Below, one piece after another: positions 11,569-22,595 of a DNA stretch of 64,000 nt. The position numbers were made by a program, and so were the translations under genes. The DNA comes from Poa pratensis (taxonomy: Eukaryota > Streptophyta > Magnoliopsida > Poales > Poaceae). Within the stretch, counting starts at the first letter, position 1; the number at the start of each line of letters is the position of its first letter. Location: NCBI GenBank assembly GCA_947311845.1, contig CAMZMU010000027.1:73974860-74038859 (forward strand), in the 5' to 3' direction. Below the pieces are notes generated by a model. That model ran no database searches. It was not told where the DNA came from and was given only the letters and a program-made list of their open reading frames with translations.

Positions 11569-13520
11569 ATGCATCGCCTCTACTCCGTCGCGCTCAAGGC
11601 CCGCCGCTGCGGCCGCCGTTCCTCTTCCACCACCACCGCCCCCTTCCCATCCTCCTCCGCCGCCACCTCGCCTCCCTCGGGTTGCTAGACTCCCACCGCC
11701 GCCTTTGCCGAGGCCACGGAGCGGGTCCGCGCCGGGGCGCTCCGCCCGGAGGACGCACACCACCTGTTCGACGAATTGCTCCGGCAGGCCGACCCCGTCC
11801 CCGACCGCCCCCTCAACAACTTCCTCGCCGCCCTCGCCAGTGCTCCGCCCTCCGCGCCTCTCACAGACGGGCCCGCTCTCGCCGTCGCGCTCTTCAGCCG
11901 CGTCGCCGGCCTGGCTGTGGCGGCGCCCTCGATCTGCACCTACAACGTCCTCATGGACTGCTGCTGCCGCGCGCGTCGCCCTGACCTAGGCCTCGCATTC
12001 TTCGGCCGCATCCTCAGGACGGGCCTCAAGACAAACGGGTACGTCGCCTCCACCGTCCTCCGGTGCCTCTGCGACGCAAAACAAACAGATGAGGCTGCCG
12101 ACGTGCTGCTCAATAAGATGTCCGAGCTTGGCCTTCCGCATTGTGTATTCCCATACAGCACAGTGATCAAGGGATTATGGGAAGATGGCAGGAGCCAGCG
12201 GGTGCTCGAGTGGCTCCGGATGATGAGGATGACAGGAGCTGCCCTCTCCAACAATGTGGTGGTGGTATATAACAGAGTCATCCAGGGCTTCTGTAAAGAA
12301 GGGGAAGTAAGCAGGGCATGCGATCTGTTCCATGAGATGTCGGGGCAAGGGGTTGTGCCTAATGTGGTGACACATACCTCCGTTATCTATGCGTTGTGCA
12401 AGGCCGGATCATTGAACAAGGCAGAGTCGATCCTTCGGCAGATGGTTGACAATGGTCTTCAACCGGATAAAGTGCTTAAGGGATTATGTGAAGATAGCAG
12501 GAGCCAGCTGGCGCTCGACTGGTTCCAGATGATGAGGAAAGCAGGAGCTGGCCTCTCCATCAATGTGGTGGCATATAACACACTCATCCATGGCTTCTGT
12601 AAAGAAGGGGAAATAAGCAAGTCAGGTGATTTGTTCCATGAGATGTTGGGGCAAGGGGTTGTGCCTAATGTGGTGACACATAACTCAATTATTAATGCAT
12701 TGTGCAAGGCCAGATCGATGGAAAAGGCAGAGTCGTTCCTTCGGCAGATGGTCGATAATGGTGTTCGACCCAACATCGTGACATTTAATTGCATGCTCGA
12801 TGGATATTTCTCTTTGCGCTTGTGGAAGAGGCAGTTAAAATATTCAGAGAAATGAGAAGCCAGGGTATTATGCCAGATATTGCTACTCGCACCTCGTTCA
12901 TGCTCTCCCTTTGCCAGCATGGAAGAAGCAAATACGTTGCGGATATTTTCCAGGAGATGACTGAAAGTGGAACGACCGTGAGCCCTTCCACATACCGTTG
13001 AATTCTTAGAGGACTTTGTAAAGATAATTACACTGATGAAGCAATAGTCCTGTTCCAGAAATTGGGTGCAATGAATATGAAGTTCCCTATTAACATATAC
13101 AATACTATGATTAAGACAATGTACAAGGCTAAGAGAAGAGAAGAAGCTAATGCTCTGTTTGCTGCGATATCTGCCAATGGATTGGTACCTAACACTCTTA
13201 CTTACAGAGTAATGATACAAAATCTTCTGAAAGAAGGATTGTTGGAAGAAGCTGATCGTATGTTTACATCATGGGAGAATAGTGGTTGTACTCCGAGCTC
13301 TGTTCTGTTAAATGCTATTATCAGAAAGTTGTTGGGAAAAGGTGAGATCGTGAAGGCCAAAAATTATTTGTCTAAAGTTGATGGGAAGAGCATCTCACTT
13401 GAAACTAAAACTAAGTTGTTGGTGATGTCCCTATTTTCACTGGACGGCAAATATCAGAATCATATAAAATCGCTCCCTGCAAGGTATCAGTTGATGGTTG
13501 AGTCAGCCTCAGTTGAGTAG
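11569..13520 (+). pseudogene. Restorer-of-fertility-like PPR protein (P class), pseudogene
   Basis: PPR proteins of the RFL clade act in mitochondria on specific transcripts. The N-terminus from the ATG at 11569 is Arg/Ser/Thr rich and looks like a targeting peptide. The repeats follow with typical phrases such as CTYNVLMDCCC, VVPNVVTHTSVIYALCKAG and VAYNTLIHGFCKEGE. Reading breaks: TAG at 11686-11688 in an otherwise open frame; a frameshift between about 12800 and 12825, after which the other frame gives LVEEAVKIFREM; and TGA at 12999-13001, followed in the same frame by ILRGLCKDNYTDEA and normal repeats to the TAG at 13518. Without the breaks the product would be about 650 residues, shorter than many RFL proteins. 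There are no introns, as usual for this family. A 309-bp tandem duplication lies inside. RFL genes evolve quickly and decay often, so loss of function is plausible. Confidence 0.88.
12163..12780 (+). repeat. In-frame tandem duplication inside PPR pseudogene (2 x 309 bp)
   Basis: Copy 1 at 12163-12471 and copy 2 at 12472-12780. They share phrases such as KEGE, LFHEM, GQGVVPNVVTH and AESxLRQMVDNG in the same order. The unit is 103 codons, not a multiple of the 35-residue PPR, so the repeat at the junction (after NGLQPDK) is several residues short. Confidence 0.85.
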
Positions 13521-16260
13521 TTGATACATTGCATTGAGATAAATCCTCGGAATTTACAGTTGATTAGTTGCTTGCGATCTGGCCTTCTTACCGGTATAAT
13601 AAATGCAAAATACTTGCTTGTAGAAGAAGGTTCTTCATTCTTTCATTGAGTTCATACAGAGGAAAGGTGGACCAAGTAGTCTAGCAGAATTGGTTGCATT
13701 CGTAGTGATAATGGCTTCTGATTGTGAACTGGGAAGTATTGATATGTGTTCTTTCCCAAGAAGCATAATGAATACTAATATAATCTTTCCTTCATACAAA
13801 TGCACTTTAGCATATGCCATACTCATTGATCTGCTATCCATGCAAAGTGGATTTACTTTCGGAGTGCAGAATTTGTGGTAAATCTCAAGTCCTAAAAAAA
13901 GGGAAATTTGAGATGGCTGATGCTATGTTATTTAGCGGATATTCGAGCCTCATGACAGGAGTCTCATACTCTATGCTATGAGTAGCACTGATGGAGCTTG
14001 TTACATACAGGTGAGATTAGCATTTCCAGTATGTTTTCTTGCTGTTATTGAGAACTCACTTCATTGAAGGTCAAACTTCTTTCCTGCTCGAGGGAAACAT
14101 ATGGTTAGCAATTCCCATGTGTGTGTTTTCCTTCCAGTCTGCAAGGCACCAACACCACTTACGGTGACAGAGGGGAAGGAACCAAAGCATGTGCTTGATG
14201 AGAAAGTACACTTGGGGTGTGCAGTTCTCTTCCATTTTCCGGTGCCCTAAATTCTCCCCTGTTGTGGCCTTTTGCCTTCTCTGTTCGTTTCTTGTTCCTC
14301 CGTTTCTAGATGTACCATTGCGGACCAAAATCGTGCTCTCAGGTCTCAGCCTCTCAAAGTGAGGAGATGTTACTGCCAACCTCACGTTGATGTTGCGGTG
14401 CTTATACCTTTCAAGAACTACCGAGTGTCTCCGTCATACCATCCTTCCCATTCTTCAGATCCTAGCCTATTTTTTACCTTGGGCAATCTGAAAGTAGTAG
14501 AAGGCGGCCCATTTTCACGTTTGTTCAATGCCTCAATCTTGGATAAACAGTGTCACTTAGATTTAGACTGAGTTTGCAAGAAATTCAGGTGATTAGAAGG
14601 CACTGCTGAATTGGGTGAAATTGCGAGTCTAGGATTGGATGAAGAACTGAAAATCTGGAACTCCATTTTTTTCCATTAGGTAAATGAAAAGACCATATTT
14701 TATATGTAACTGAAACTTTGGTTACTTCGAAAACTTGGATTAATCACATGGCTAGCTAAGCATTCTGTCAAATTTACTGTTTGTCTGCAGCTTGTGGAAG
14801 TTTGGAATTGTCAATTTTGTAGCAGAATTTGATGTGTGATTCATTTCATCATTTAATGTATCAATCATTTTTATTTATAGCCATGGCTATGCAAGAAACA
14901 TTTCTGTGCTGTCATTTGGTGTTTCAGTTGGTAGTGTTTAGCTGTAAGTTACATTAATACAGTACTGTAGTAGCTCCACAACTTAGAAATAGTTTTTGTC
15001 TGTAGTTGCGGAAGAACCATGATGTCAGGTTTCTTTTGTTGCTAAGTTATACTAATAAGAAATTTATTGTACGGATGTTTTGTTTGCTAGAGATGTAGAG
15101 GTCATTAGGGTGATAGTTATAGGATTTAATTTTCCTTTTGTTCCTTTATGTTTGTATAAACAGTTTTGTCCGTGTGTGGCCACATATAATCTAGACTCGT
15201 GTTTTGTTTCTGTTCAAGTATATTCTGTAAAAAACAAAGTTGCTTTACCGTTATGAAGGTAGATGTATTAAGCTCCAGATGATGACAGTAAAGAGTACTG
15301 ATCTAACTCAGCACTCTGTTTTGTCAGGAATGTTCCATTTCTTTTTCTCTCTACGACAATTTTTTTTGTTTTGAATGAAACAACTGTTGATCTTGCATCT
15401 ATTGCTAACTCTCCAATCCACAAACAAGACCAACTGAGTTCTTGTAAGGACAAATGAATTAATAATGGAGGCCTCCTGAGAGCCAGTCCAAGATAGTCAA
15501 GTTACAACTCTTTCCTTCCTTTCACACTGCCAAATTTAATTAGTAGTATATCTAAAGGAACTATACTTGTTAGCTACTGGTTGCTGTCAAGTTCATCCAG
15601 ACGATCAGATGTAGTAATAACCTATAACCCTCAACTTTATTATAGCTTACCTATATTTGTTTTGTCAAGTTGGTATTTTCTTTTGTGAGGATTTATCAAG
15701 ATGAATCAATCTTCAGTATCTATTCAGAGTGTGCTGACCGGCATAAGGATTGGCAACACTTCTTTTCGACTCTGGGAAGATATCTTGGAGAAGTTTTTGC
15801 TTGTTGGGAGTTCCTTGATTAGCTTAATCTGATCAGCGAAATTCTGGGAGTTGTTGTTTCAAGCTTTATTCGATACCAGTCGACTGACTGCCAGTACTCC
15901 TTTGATCTATAGTCGCCTGTATGACCAATAGTTTGTTAAGGCATCTTAGTTTTGCTTGGCATATTCAGCAGGAGTGCTGTTGAGTCTTGCTCAGGCTTCT
16001 CTGAATCAACCGTGGGTGTGACCTGGAACAGCTACTGTTAAGACTTGCTACAAATCTGCACATATAACGGCTGAAACCTAAAGTTTCCCCTTATTTTATG
16101 TAAATTCCGGATGTCTTCGAGTGAACTATTTCTGCTTTAGACATTTATAGGCTGTAGTATTTCTTACTGGCAGGAATTTGTAAGTTTGTTCAGACAATTT
16201 TGTGGTAGTCTTTCTCTCTTGGAATTCTAGTAGTCTCTGTTTTTTCATTCAGATGTTAAA
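13521..16260. other. Intergenic region between PPR pseudogene and D27-like gene
   Basis: About 2.7 kb of moderately AT-rich DNA with T-rich tracts on the plus strand. The first part may be 3' UTR of the PPR locus. I see no coding exon, RNA gene or clear transposon end. Confidence 0.4.
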
Positions 16261-16276
16261 GGGCCGGTCTATTTGT

Positions 16277-16299
16277 TGGGCCGAAAGGACATATGGGCC
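16277..16299 (+). promoter_or_regulatory. Two TGGGCC (site II) elements before D27-like gene
   Basis: TGGGCC at 16277-16282 and 16294-16299, about 120-140 bases before the start codon at 16415. Such paired elements are frequent in promoters of plastid- and mitochondrion-related genes, which fits a plastid protein. The regulatory role is inferred. Confidence 0.4.
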
Positions 16300-16414
16300 T
16301 GGCAGAGAGACGCTGACCTGTGGAGTTCCGCCGGCTATCCACCACGCACTGACTGGTTGATTCGCACGGTTCTGCCGCAACCGAGCTCGCCGGCGCTTGT
16401 CGTCCACGGCGACC

Positions 16415-18688
16415 ATGGCGACTCCCACTGCGAGCCGTCTCCACCGCCACCTCCTCCCCGCCCTTCCACCTCGCCCGCCTCGCGCCTCCTTCTCCTCGCC
16501 ATCCCCAACGCAGGGACCCAGCCGCCGGCCTGCCTCCCGGCTCCACTGCTCCTCGCCGCCGGTACGTTATTAGGTGTCCCTGCCTCCATGCCCTGGCCGC
16601 CGTGGTACCACCGTTTGTTGATCCGTTTGTTATCCTCTGTTGCAGGTGGGAACGACGCCGCTGTCGGGGAACAGCGGCGAGTACCGGCCCTCCTTCGCCG
16701 ACGACCTCCTCCTCGCCTTCTTCCGGGCCAAGATGGTGGAGGCGAGCTCCATCGATCCACCTGCCCGCCTTATCCTCTCTACCTAGCTTCCTATCACCTC
16801 TCCACCACGCCAGTCCCCCATTCTCCTCCTTACCTAGCTGCCTATCTCCTCTCCGGTTTGAAATGATTCTCGATTGATGAGGTTGACTGCAGAAATAATG
16901 ATACGATACATAAATTGGCAATGTCATATCGGTAAGTGGCTGATAAACTAGATAGTCTGAGCCTAAATTCTCGACTCGCATGCAACATGTTTCAGTTTCT
17001 GCTGGTATTTGGATAGAACGTGATGAAATGACACTGAACCCCCACCGTTTTCACTGCTGTTGTGCTTGTTACATCTGTTAATTTCTCTCATTATCTGTAT
17101 ATAAAGCTGTAGGAGGTTGGATGGGATTCTCAGAAGCCTGGATACCAAGGATTACGAGTCGACCTGTCGCAACTTGTCGCTCGGGTACTGACAAGTAGAC
17201 AAGTCGCGCGACAAGTCGTGACTTGTCGCAACTTGTCGAGGTTTTGAACTTGTCGCTGGGGTACCGACAAGTAGACAAGTCGTGCGACTTGTCGTGACTT
17301 GTCGAGCGACACTTAATCCTTGCTGGATACGCTGGGCTGATCGAAGTTGCAAATCGCCTCATGATCAAGGGGAAGAGCGCTTTGGAGACTGAGCAATCAG
17401 CTGTATGACACTTACCTTGTTCATCTCTACTCCCTCTTCTGCCACATTTACATAAATCAAAATCTAAAGTCATTTATTTATCTCTGTATCCTCTGTGCTT
17501 GCAAATTTCAGGTCCGAGTACTCCAGGCATTGTTCCCACCTCTCTTGCTAGTCCTTTTCAAAGCTCTTTTTGCACCAATTGCTGATGGCCAACTTGCTGC
17601 GATGATGGTTGGTGAGTTCATTGCAACTCAGAAATTTTAGGCGGCACTCCCAGTAATACTTTCAAGACTAAATTCCATGTAGAGATGAACTGAACACTTA
17701 ACTTTTAGTGTGGTCGGTGGTCTTACCTTTCTTGTGATTTACGTGACTCGTGAAGCTAGAGCAACATCACTTTCATGCAAATGGCTGATGGGCTCATGTT
17801 CAGTGAATTCTGTGACACTGCCTGATGGGAAATCGTTGTCAAGTGGGGTATTTATCTTTTCGGCATTCTATTTTCAGTTTTTGTTCACTATGAATTTCTA
17901 ATTATCAATATGAAAATTGTCAGGTGTTCGTTGAGAAGTGCAAATATCTGGAAGAGAGCAAATGCCTTGGTATTTGTATCAACACTTGCAAACTGCCAAC
18001 CCAGGTGTGTTTATGGCTTCATGCCTTATATGTCCACATTTTTACTTCTCTCTAGTCTTTTACAGAGATTTATCCCAAAACGATCGTGATATCAATTTAG
18101 TAAACTGGAATTTTATGATCTGCCTACGAAGACCTGCATGAAAAACGTTGATGTTGCATCATTATGATAGATCTTGAAAGCCTTTTCCTCAACCAAAATT
18201 ATACCAGATTCAGCATGAAATGCTCCTTGAATGGCTAGGTTTAAACCCCTCAAAGCAGCTTAAAAAAATTACTTCCTTCACCTAGAAGCGTACAAAGGCT
18301 CTTTCTAAAAGGCAACCCTCTCTTTCAGACCTTCTTCAAGGATCACATGGGCGTCGATTTATATATGGAGCCAAATTTTGAAGACTATAGCTGCCAGGTA
18401 ATACAAATTCAGGAGTGCACAACATATTATGCTAAAACAAAATCTCACGTACAACACCACCATATGCCTGCTCATTTCCATCCCTTTTGCGGCCACAATG
18501 CCGCAAAGAAGCTGTCGATTTCACCACGATGTTGCTCGTTTCAGTTCAACTTCGGAGTGCCACCTCCTCCTCTTGACACCGACAAGGCCCTGAAGGAGCC
18601 CTGCTTGGACATATGCACGAGCGCGAGGCGGCGCAGAGAGATCAGTAGCAACAGCGGCGGCCCTGATGATCTGTGCCCCCAAGTATAG
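16415..18688 (+). CDS. DWARF27-like protein (DUF4033), exon 3 interrupted by a MITE
   Basis: D27-family proteins are plastid iron-containing enzymes; D27 itself isomerises all-trans to 9-cis beta-carotene at the start of strigolactone synthesis. The exact substrate of this paralogue is not known from sequence. Eight exons: 16415-16561, 16646-16741, 17113-17402 (with insertion), 17512-17611, 17756-17847, 17924-18004, 18329-18397 and 18545-18688. Exon 1 is rich in Pro, Arg and Ser, like a transit peptide. Diagnostic segments are FADDLLLAFFRAKMVE (exon 2), LFPPLLLVLFKALFAPIADG (exon 4), EKCKYLEESKCLGICINTCK (exon 6, the Cys-rich motif), DHMGVDLYMEPNFEDYSCQ (exon 7) and FNFGVPPPPLDTDKALKEP (exon 8). 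Intron 2 appears to use a GC donor (gcgagc). A 177-bp MITE plus its 8-bp target duplication adds 185 bp to exon 3, shifting frame and introducing a stop. All other exons look intact, so the disruption seems recent. Paralogue assignment (D27-like 1 type) is tentative. Confidence 0.88.
17146..17322. mobile_element. hAT-type MITE inserted in exon 3 of the D27-like gene
   Basis: 177 bp with terminal inverted repeats caaggatta at 17146-17154 and taatccttg at 17314-17322. Flanked by an 8-bp duplication, ctggatac, at 17138-17145 and 17323-17330, which fits the hAT pattern nTnnnnAn. The inside holds several copies of acttgtcg and its complement plus a roughly 85-bp-spaced duplication containing gacaagtagacaagtcg, so the transcript could fold strongly. 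Removing the element and one duplication copy restores GYAGLIEVANRLM in frame, which confirms the boundaries. Confidence 0.9.
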
Positions 18689-19055
18689 ATGTTCATTGTG
18701 ATATGTATGTAACCTAATTAGAACAATTAACAAAGCTGGCGTTGCACACACAAAAGAGACGAGACGATGTATGGATCTCTTATGATGTGCCTGCACAAGT
18801 AAAGCAAAGAACTACAGTAGCACATATCGATGCTTTGATCACCTTTTCTCCAGCTCATCTTTATTTCTGACGGAAGCTACGTATATATAAAAGTATGAGC
18901 ATACCATAGGGAGGATCCTCTTTTCCTTGTGCGTCCATTTCATCATCGTCTCCAAGCTAGATTCCGTTCTGCCGCTCTATAAGTTGCCAGCCGTGCATGC
19001 ATTTCACGGTGATTCCAGAAGCGTGCGCTGCTCTGTCGTGGCTAGGAACCGAGGC
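18689..19055 (+). repeat. D27-like 3' flank plus DUF247 promoter, duplicated block copy 1
   Basis: The 3' flank of the D27-like gene (gtatgtaacct, aaagctggcgttgc, atctcttatgatgtgcctgc) runs directly into the upstream region of the DUF247 pseudogene (gctcatctttat, ctgacggaagctacg, ccgttctgccgctctata). The same order of phrases returns at about 27486-27868 before the intact DUF247 gene, and the first part alone at about 26983-27080. This shows that the D27-like tail and DUF247 were duplicated together. Confidence 0.8.
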
Positions 19056-20489
19056 ATGCCGAGGGCCGATACCACGGTGCACGTGGAGCGGCTGGCACGC
19101 AGCCTGATGCGGAAGAGCTGCACCGGGCCACGGCTAGCACCCACAATATATCCCGCGTCCCCGTCCACCTCCGTGACAAGAACGCCGACGCGTATACGCC
19201 GGGGTTCGTCGCTATCGGCCCGCTCCACGACCGCGGCGACCGGCGTTTCCGTCTTGGCGAGCGGCTCAAGGTGACCTACCTCAATAGCCTCATCTCTCGC
19301 GAACACCTGGACCGGGATCACCACCTCCGTGTCATCGAGGGCTACATCCGCATCGTTGCCGCCCGCGAGCATGAGGCCCGGGCCATGTACGGGCAGGAGG
19401 TGGTGGACATCACCGCCAACGACTTCATCCGGATGATGGTGCTCGACGGCTGCTTCATCATCGAGCTAGCACCTTGTCAACGTCGCCTTGGGGCGTGACG
19501 ACCCGTCGCTGCATGGGACACCCTTTGGCCCGAGGCAGCTCTCGGTCGACCTCATTCTTGCCGAGAACCAGATACCTTTCTTCATCCTCGTCGACCTTAT
19601 GGAGGCTACCAAACTGCGGGAGTAGTCTCGTGAAGGTTCTACCTCGCTGGTGAGAGGGGCCGCGACATGAGCGAGGCGCTGCCGGCCGCAAACGGGGTGT
19701 CCCACATCCTACACCTTCTCCACGAGATGATCACGGCGGCGCGGACGCGGTGGGAGCGGCCGTCACGCGCCATGCAGGACGGTGCCAGCTGGGCGCAGGG
19801 GATAAGACGGCGGTTGTGCAGTCTACCGTCCCTCCTCACGGTGCCGCGGCTGCGCCGGATTTTCCCCGAGGGCCCCAGGAGGCACACGCGGTGGGACTAC
19901 GTGCCGTCGGCAAGCGACGTGAAGCGGATGCGGGTGGAGATCAAGATGTCGCGCGGGTTCGTGCCTTCGCCGTTGAGGGGCATCGCGGCGGTGATGGGGC
20001 GAGGTCCCTCTGTCCGTGAAGCTACACGAGGACCGGCTTTATCTGTCGCAGCTGCAGCTCGACTTACGGTACGGGGCCGCTACTGCTGAACCTGATGGCG
20101 TTCGAGCAGTCGTCGCAGGGGGCCTCACTCTCAAAGTCACAGGACGTGTCTTCGTACGTTGCCTTTATGGGGAAGTTGGTTCAGTCGGCCGAGGACGTGC
20201 GCCTGCTGGTGGATGAGGGGGTGCTGCTGCTCGGCGGCAACGAGAGCATGGAGCAGACAGCGAGGTTCTTCCGGGTGGTGGGCGCGGCGAGTGAGGCGAC
20301 GGGTACCGGTAAGATGTATCAGAGCTACCTGATCAACATGATTGACTTGCTGAGGAGCCGGAGAGACGACAGATGGGTCGACGTGGACCGGAAATACTTC
20401 ACATTTCTCGCCGAGTTCCTGGCCTTGGTCACCTTCATCTCCGTTGCTCCACCGTAGTCCAGACCTACGCAGCATTCAAATACCATTAA
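19056..20489 (+). pseudogene. DUF247 protein, degenerate copy
   Basis: A decayed paralogue of the intact gene at 27869-29503. Recognisable pieces lie in changing frames: RIVAAREHEARAMYGQ and MMVLDGCFIIE (19340-19470), DLILAENQIPFFILVDL (about 19540-19600), MAFEQSSQ and ASYVAF-like text (20095 on), ARFFRVVGAASEA, and the tail VQTYAAFKYH ending at TAA 20487-20489. Lesions include a frameshift near 19140, an extra base near 19472, a deletion of about 38 bases near 19625 (the segment between KLPE and LVLFYLAGE is shortened), and further shifts near 19795 and 20090. The C-terminal membrane segment is also damaged (LALVTFIS then a stop frame). The promoter lacks the long TATA run seen in the intact copy. 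Confidence 0.88.
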
Positions 20490-22595
20490 TCGTCTGGGCC
20501 TCCTTTAGTAGGGTGCCACAAGCCGCGCGATATCAGTAAGTGGAAAAACCCTTGCTGTTAGACGATGAACTAGACAGGATGACATATGACGACTTAAGTG
20601 GTACGTGGTGCTAGACTTGATGTGCCGCATGTCTACAAGCCAGTCAGATTCAGTTTCCTCATCGCTAGAATTTTATGAAGTTATAATGTAGGTACGACTG
20701 GTCATCCTTGTGTCAATACATATGGCAATGCAAGTTTCGTAGCACGATCTTATAGTTATAGGTTATAGGTACTTTGCTGATGTGACATAATAGTTAATGA
20801 AGAAAAATAGTGAGGTGGTAACTTAGCTATTATACAACCCTAACATTGTCTATAGGCAACAAAAAAAAAAAAAAACGTTAGCTCTGTATGACACGCTGTG
20901 ACCTCTGTTACGTTTGCTGCAGCTTGTAATGTTGAGCCTCATAGAGCGTCAAATAAGTATGATTGGTGTTGAGCTCGATGCTACATAAATTGGCCACTAT
21001 TTCCAAATTAGTTAGGAGACCTTGTCCTCGAAGGTTGCCCTAAGTGTTGTGCTTCAGAATCAATATAACTGGTCCATGAAGCACTGCTTCCGAGAATCAA
21101 TTCTGTTATTTTCTTGGCAAAGTCCCAGTCTATCAAAGTGGTATCACCTGTTCTTCACCGCGATGTTACCCTCGGAACATGTCGCATTTTGTTGAGTGTT
21201 TGGAAATCTCGGCTGCGCCACATGTGACTACCAATGTTATTCGTTTCTGTTATGCCCTTTTTCAAGCATATCATGCCTTAGTATATAAAAGTACAACAGA
21301 TTCACCCTCCATCCTGGTGTTCACGTCCTCCCCAAAACCCTGGCCGTTCGATCGGCCTCACGGACGCGTGCCGGGACGCCGCCGAGCCGCCGGAATTAAC
21401 GCCGCCGCGTCTGCAGCCCTAAGCCGCGTCTGCGCGCCGCCGCGGCCGCTCCGGCGACCCAAACGGGGCGGCACCGCCACCTACGCCTCGCCCGCGTCCG
21501 ATGCGCGCACACGCGCTTCCCGTCTCGCGGTGGCGCCGCGTTGCCGTGGTCGACGCCGCCGCGGGAGACTCCAGCCAGATCTCCACACTGTGACGTCATC
21601 ATGCCGTCACGGTGGGACCCACATGTCAGTTTTTTTTTAATTTTTGCCTTTTTGAGTTGCTAAATACTGGGAAATCAACAACTTTAAATGTGTCCAACAT
21701 GAAAAATATTTGAACATTTTAGAGTGCTAAAATTTGGGAGATACGCCGCACGACAATTTTCAACAAATTTACAATTGAAATATAAGAGCAACTTTTACTT
21801 AATTTCGCCGATTAATGAAGTTGAATTTACAAAATATTTAATTGTTGCACTTCTACTGATTATGGAGCTACATATGGCAAAATACATACATTAACCTACA
21901 CATATTTGAACATTTAAAACTGCTAAAATTTTGGAGATACTTCAGACGGCAAATTTCGATGAATTTAACATTTTTAAATTGAAATATAAGAGCAACTTCC
22001 ACTTAATTTCGACGATTATTTTCTCGTGATATACAAATTTGTTATTGTTCACACGGACTACATTGTTGGACCTATTCATTTCGACCAGTCGAAACATCTG
22101 TTGCCAAAAAACAAAAACAAAAAAAATACGGACACCCATCTAATATTTACTCTCCTAATAACAGTTTGTTTCGCTATTAATAACCACACGACGTGCGGCG
22201 TGTCGCCGCACCATGTTGACTAGTAAAGCTATAATGGTGTGACCGGAATCCCGAGCTACTGACATGTGCTTCTTCCATCCTTTATGATCTGTCGAGGCAC
22301 CACAAATGTTACCATTTGGGTTGTTTTAGATAAGAACGTTTTGAGTAACCGGTGTAGACGGCTGAGGAGTTTTACATATAAACGAGTAGGTCCTAGGTCA
22401 CGCCTATATAAGGATCCGACAATGCGGGGTAGGGTTGAGGACTTAATTTGAGGGAATTCTAAATCAAATATCTATTAAATATCTATTGCTAAGTCCCTCT
22501 CTCATTTCTTGAGTAAAAATTTGAGAGGAATGAAGTTTAGCTTAGTTGAGCACCAAGTAGGAGCATCATCTAGCCTTTGTGATATTCACTTGTTA
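20490..22595. other. Intergenic region with a GC-rich block
   Basis: Holds a 15-A run at 20861-20875. A GC-rich block at about 21330-21600 is rich in CCG/GCC but shows no recognisable protein in any frame. It is followed by AT-rich DNA containing the direct repeat at 21716-22023. No gene supported. Confidence 0.35.
21716..22023. repeat. Direct repeat, about 105 bp, two diverged copies
   Basis: Copy 1 about 21716-21820 and copy 2 about 21912-22023 share gaaatataagagcaact, gctaaaatt and taatttcg in the same order, spaced about 195 bp. Non-coding; possibly internal repeats of an unrecognised transposon. Confidence 0.6.

Noticed and set aside
11485..11763. GC-rich antisense frame over the PPR N-terminus
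   Set aside because: Shadow of the GC-rich coding strand; glycine-rich low-complexity text without any domain.
16256..16981. 241-codon minus-strand frame over D27-like exons 1-2
   Set aside because: Overlaps clearly coding exons on the plus strand and is low-complexity Arg/Gly text.
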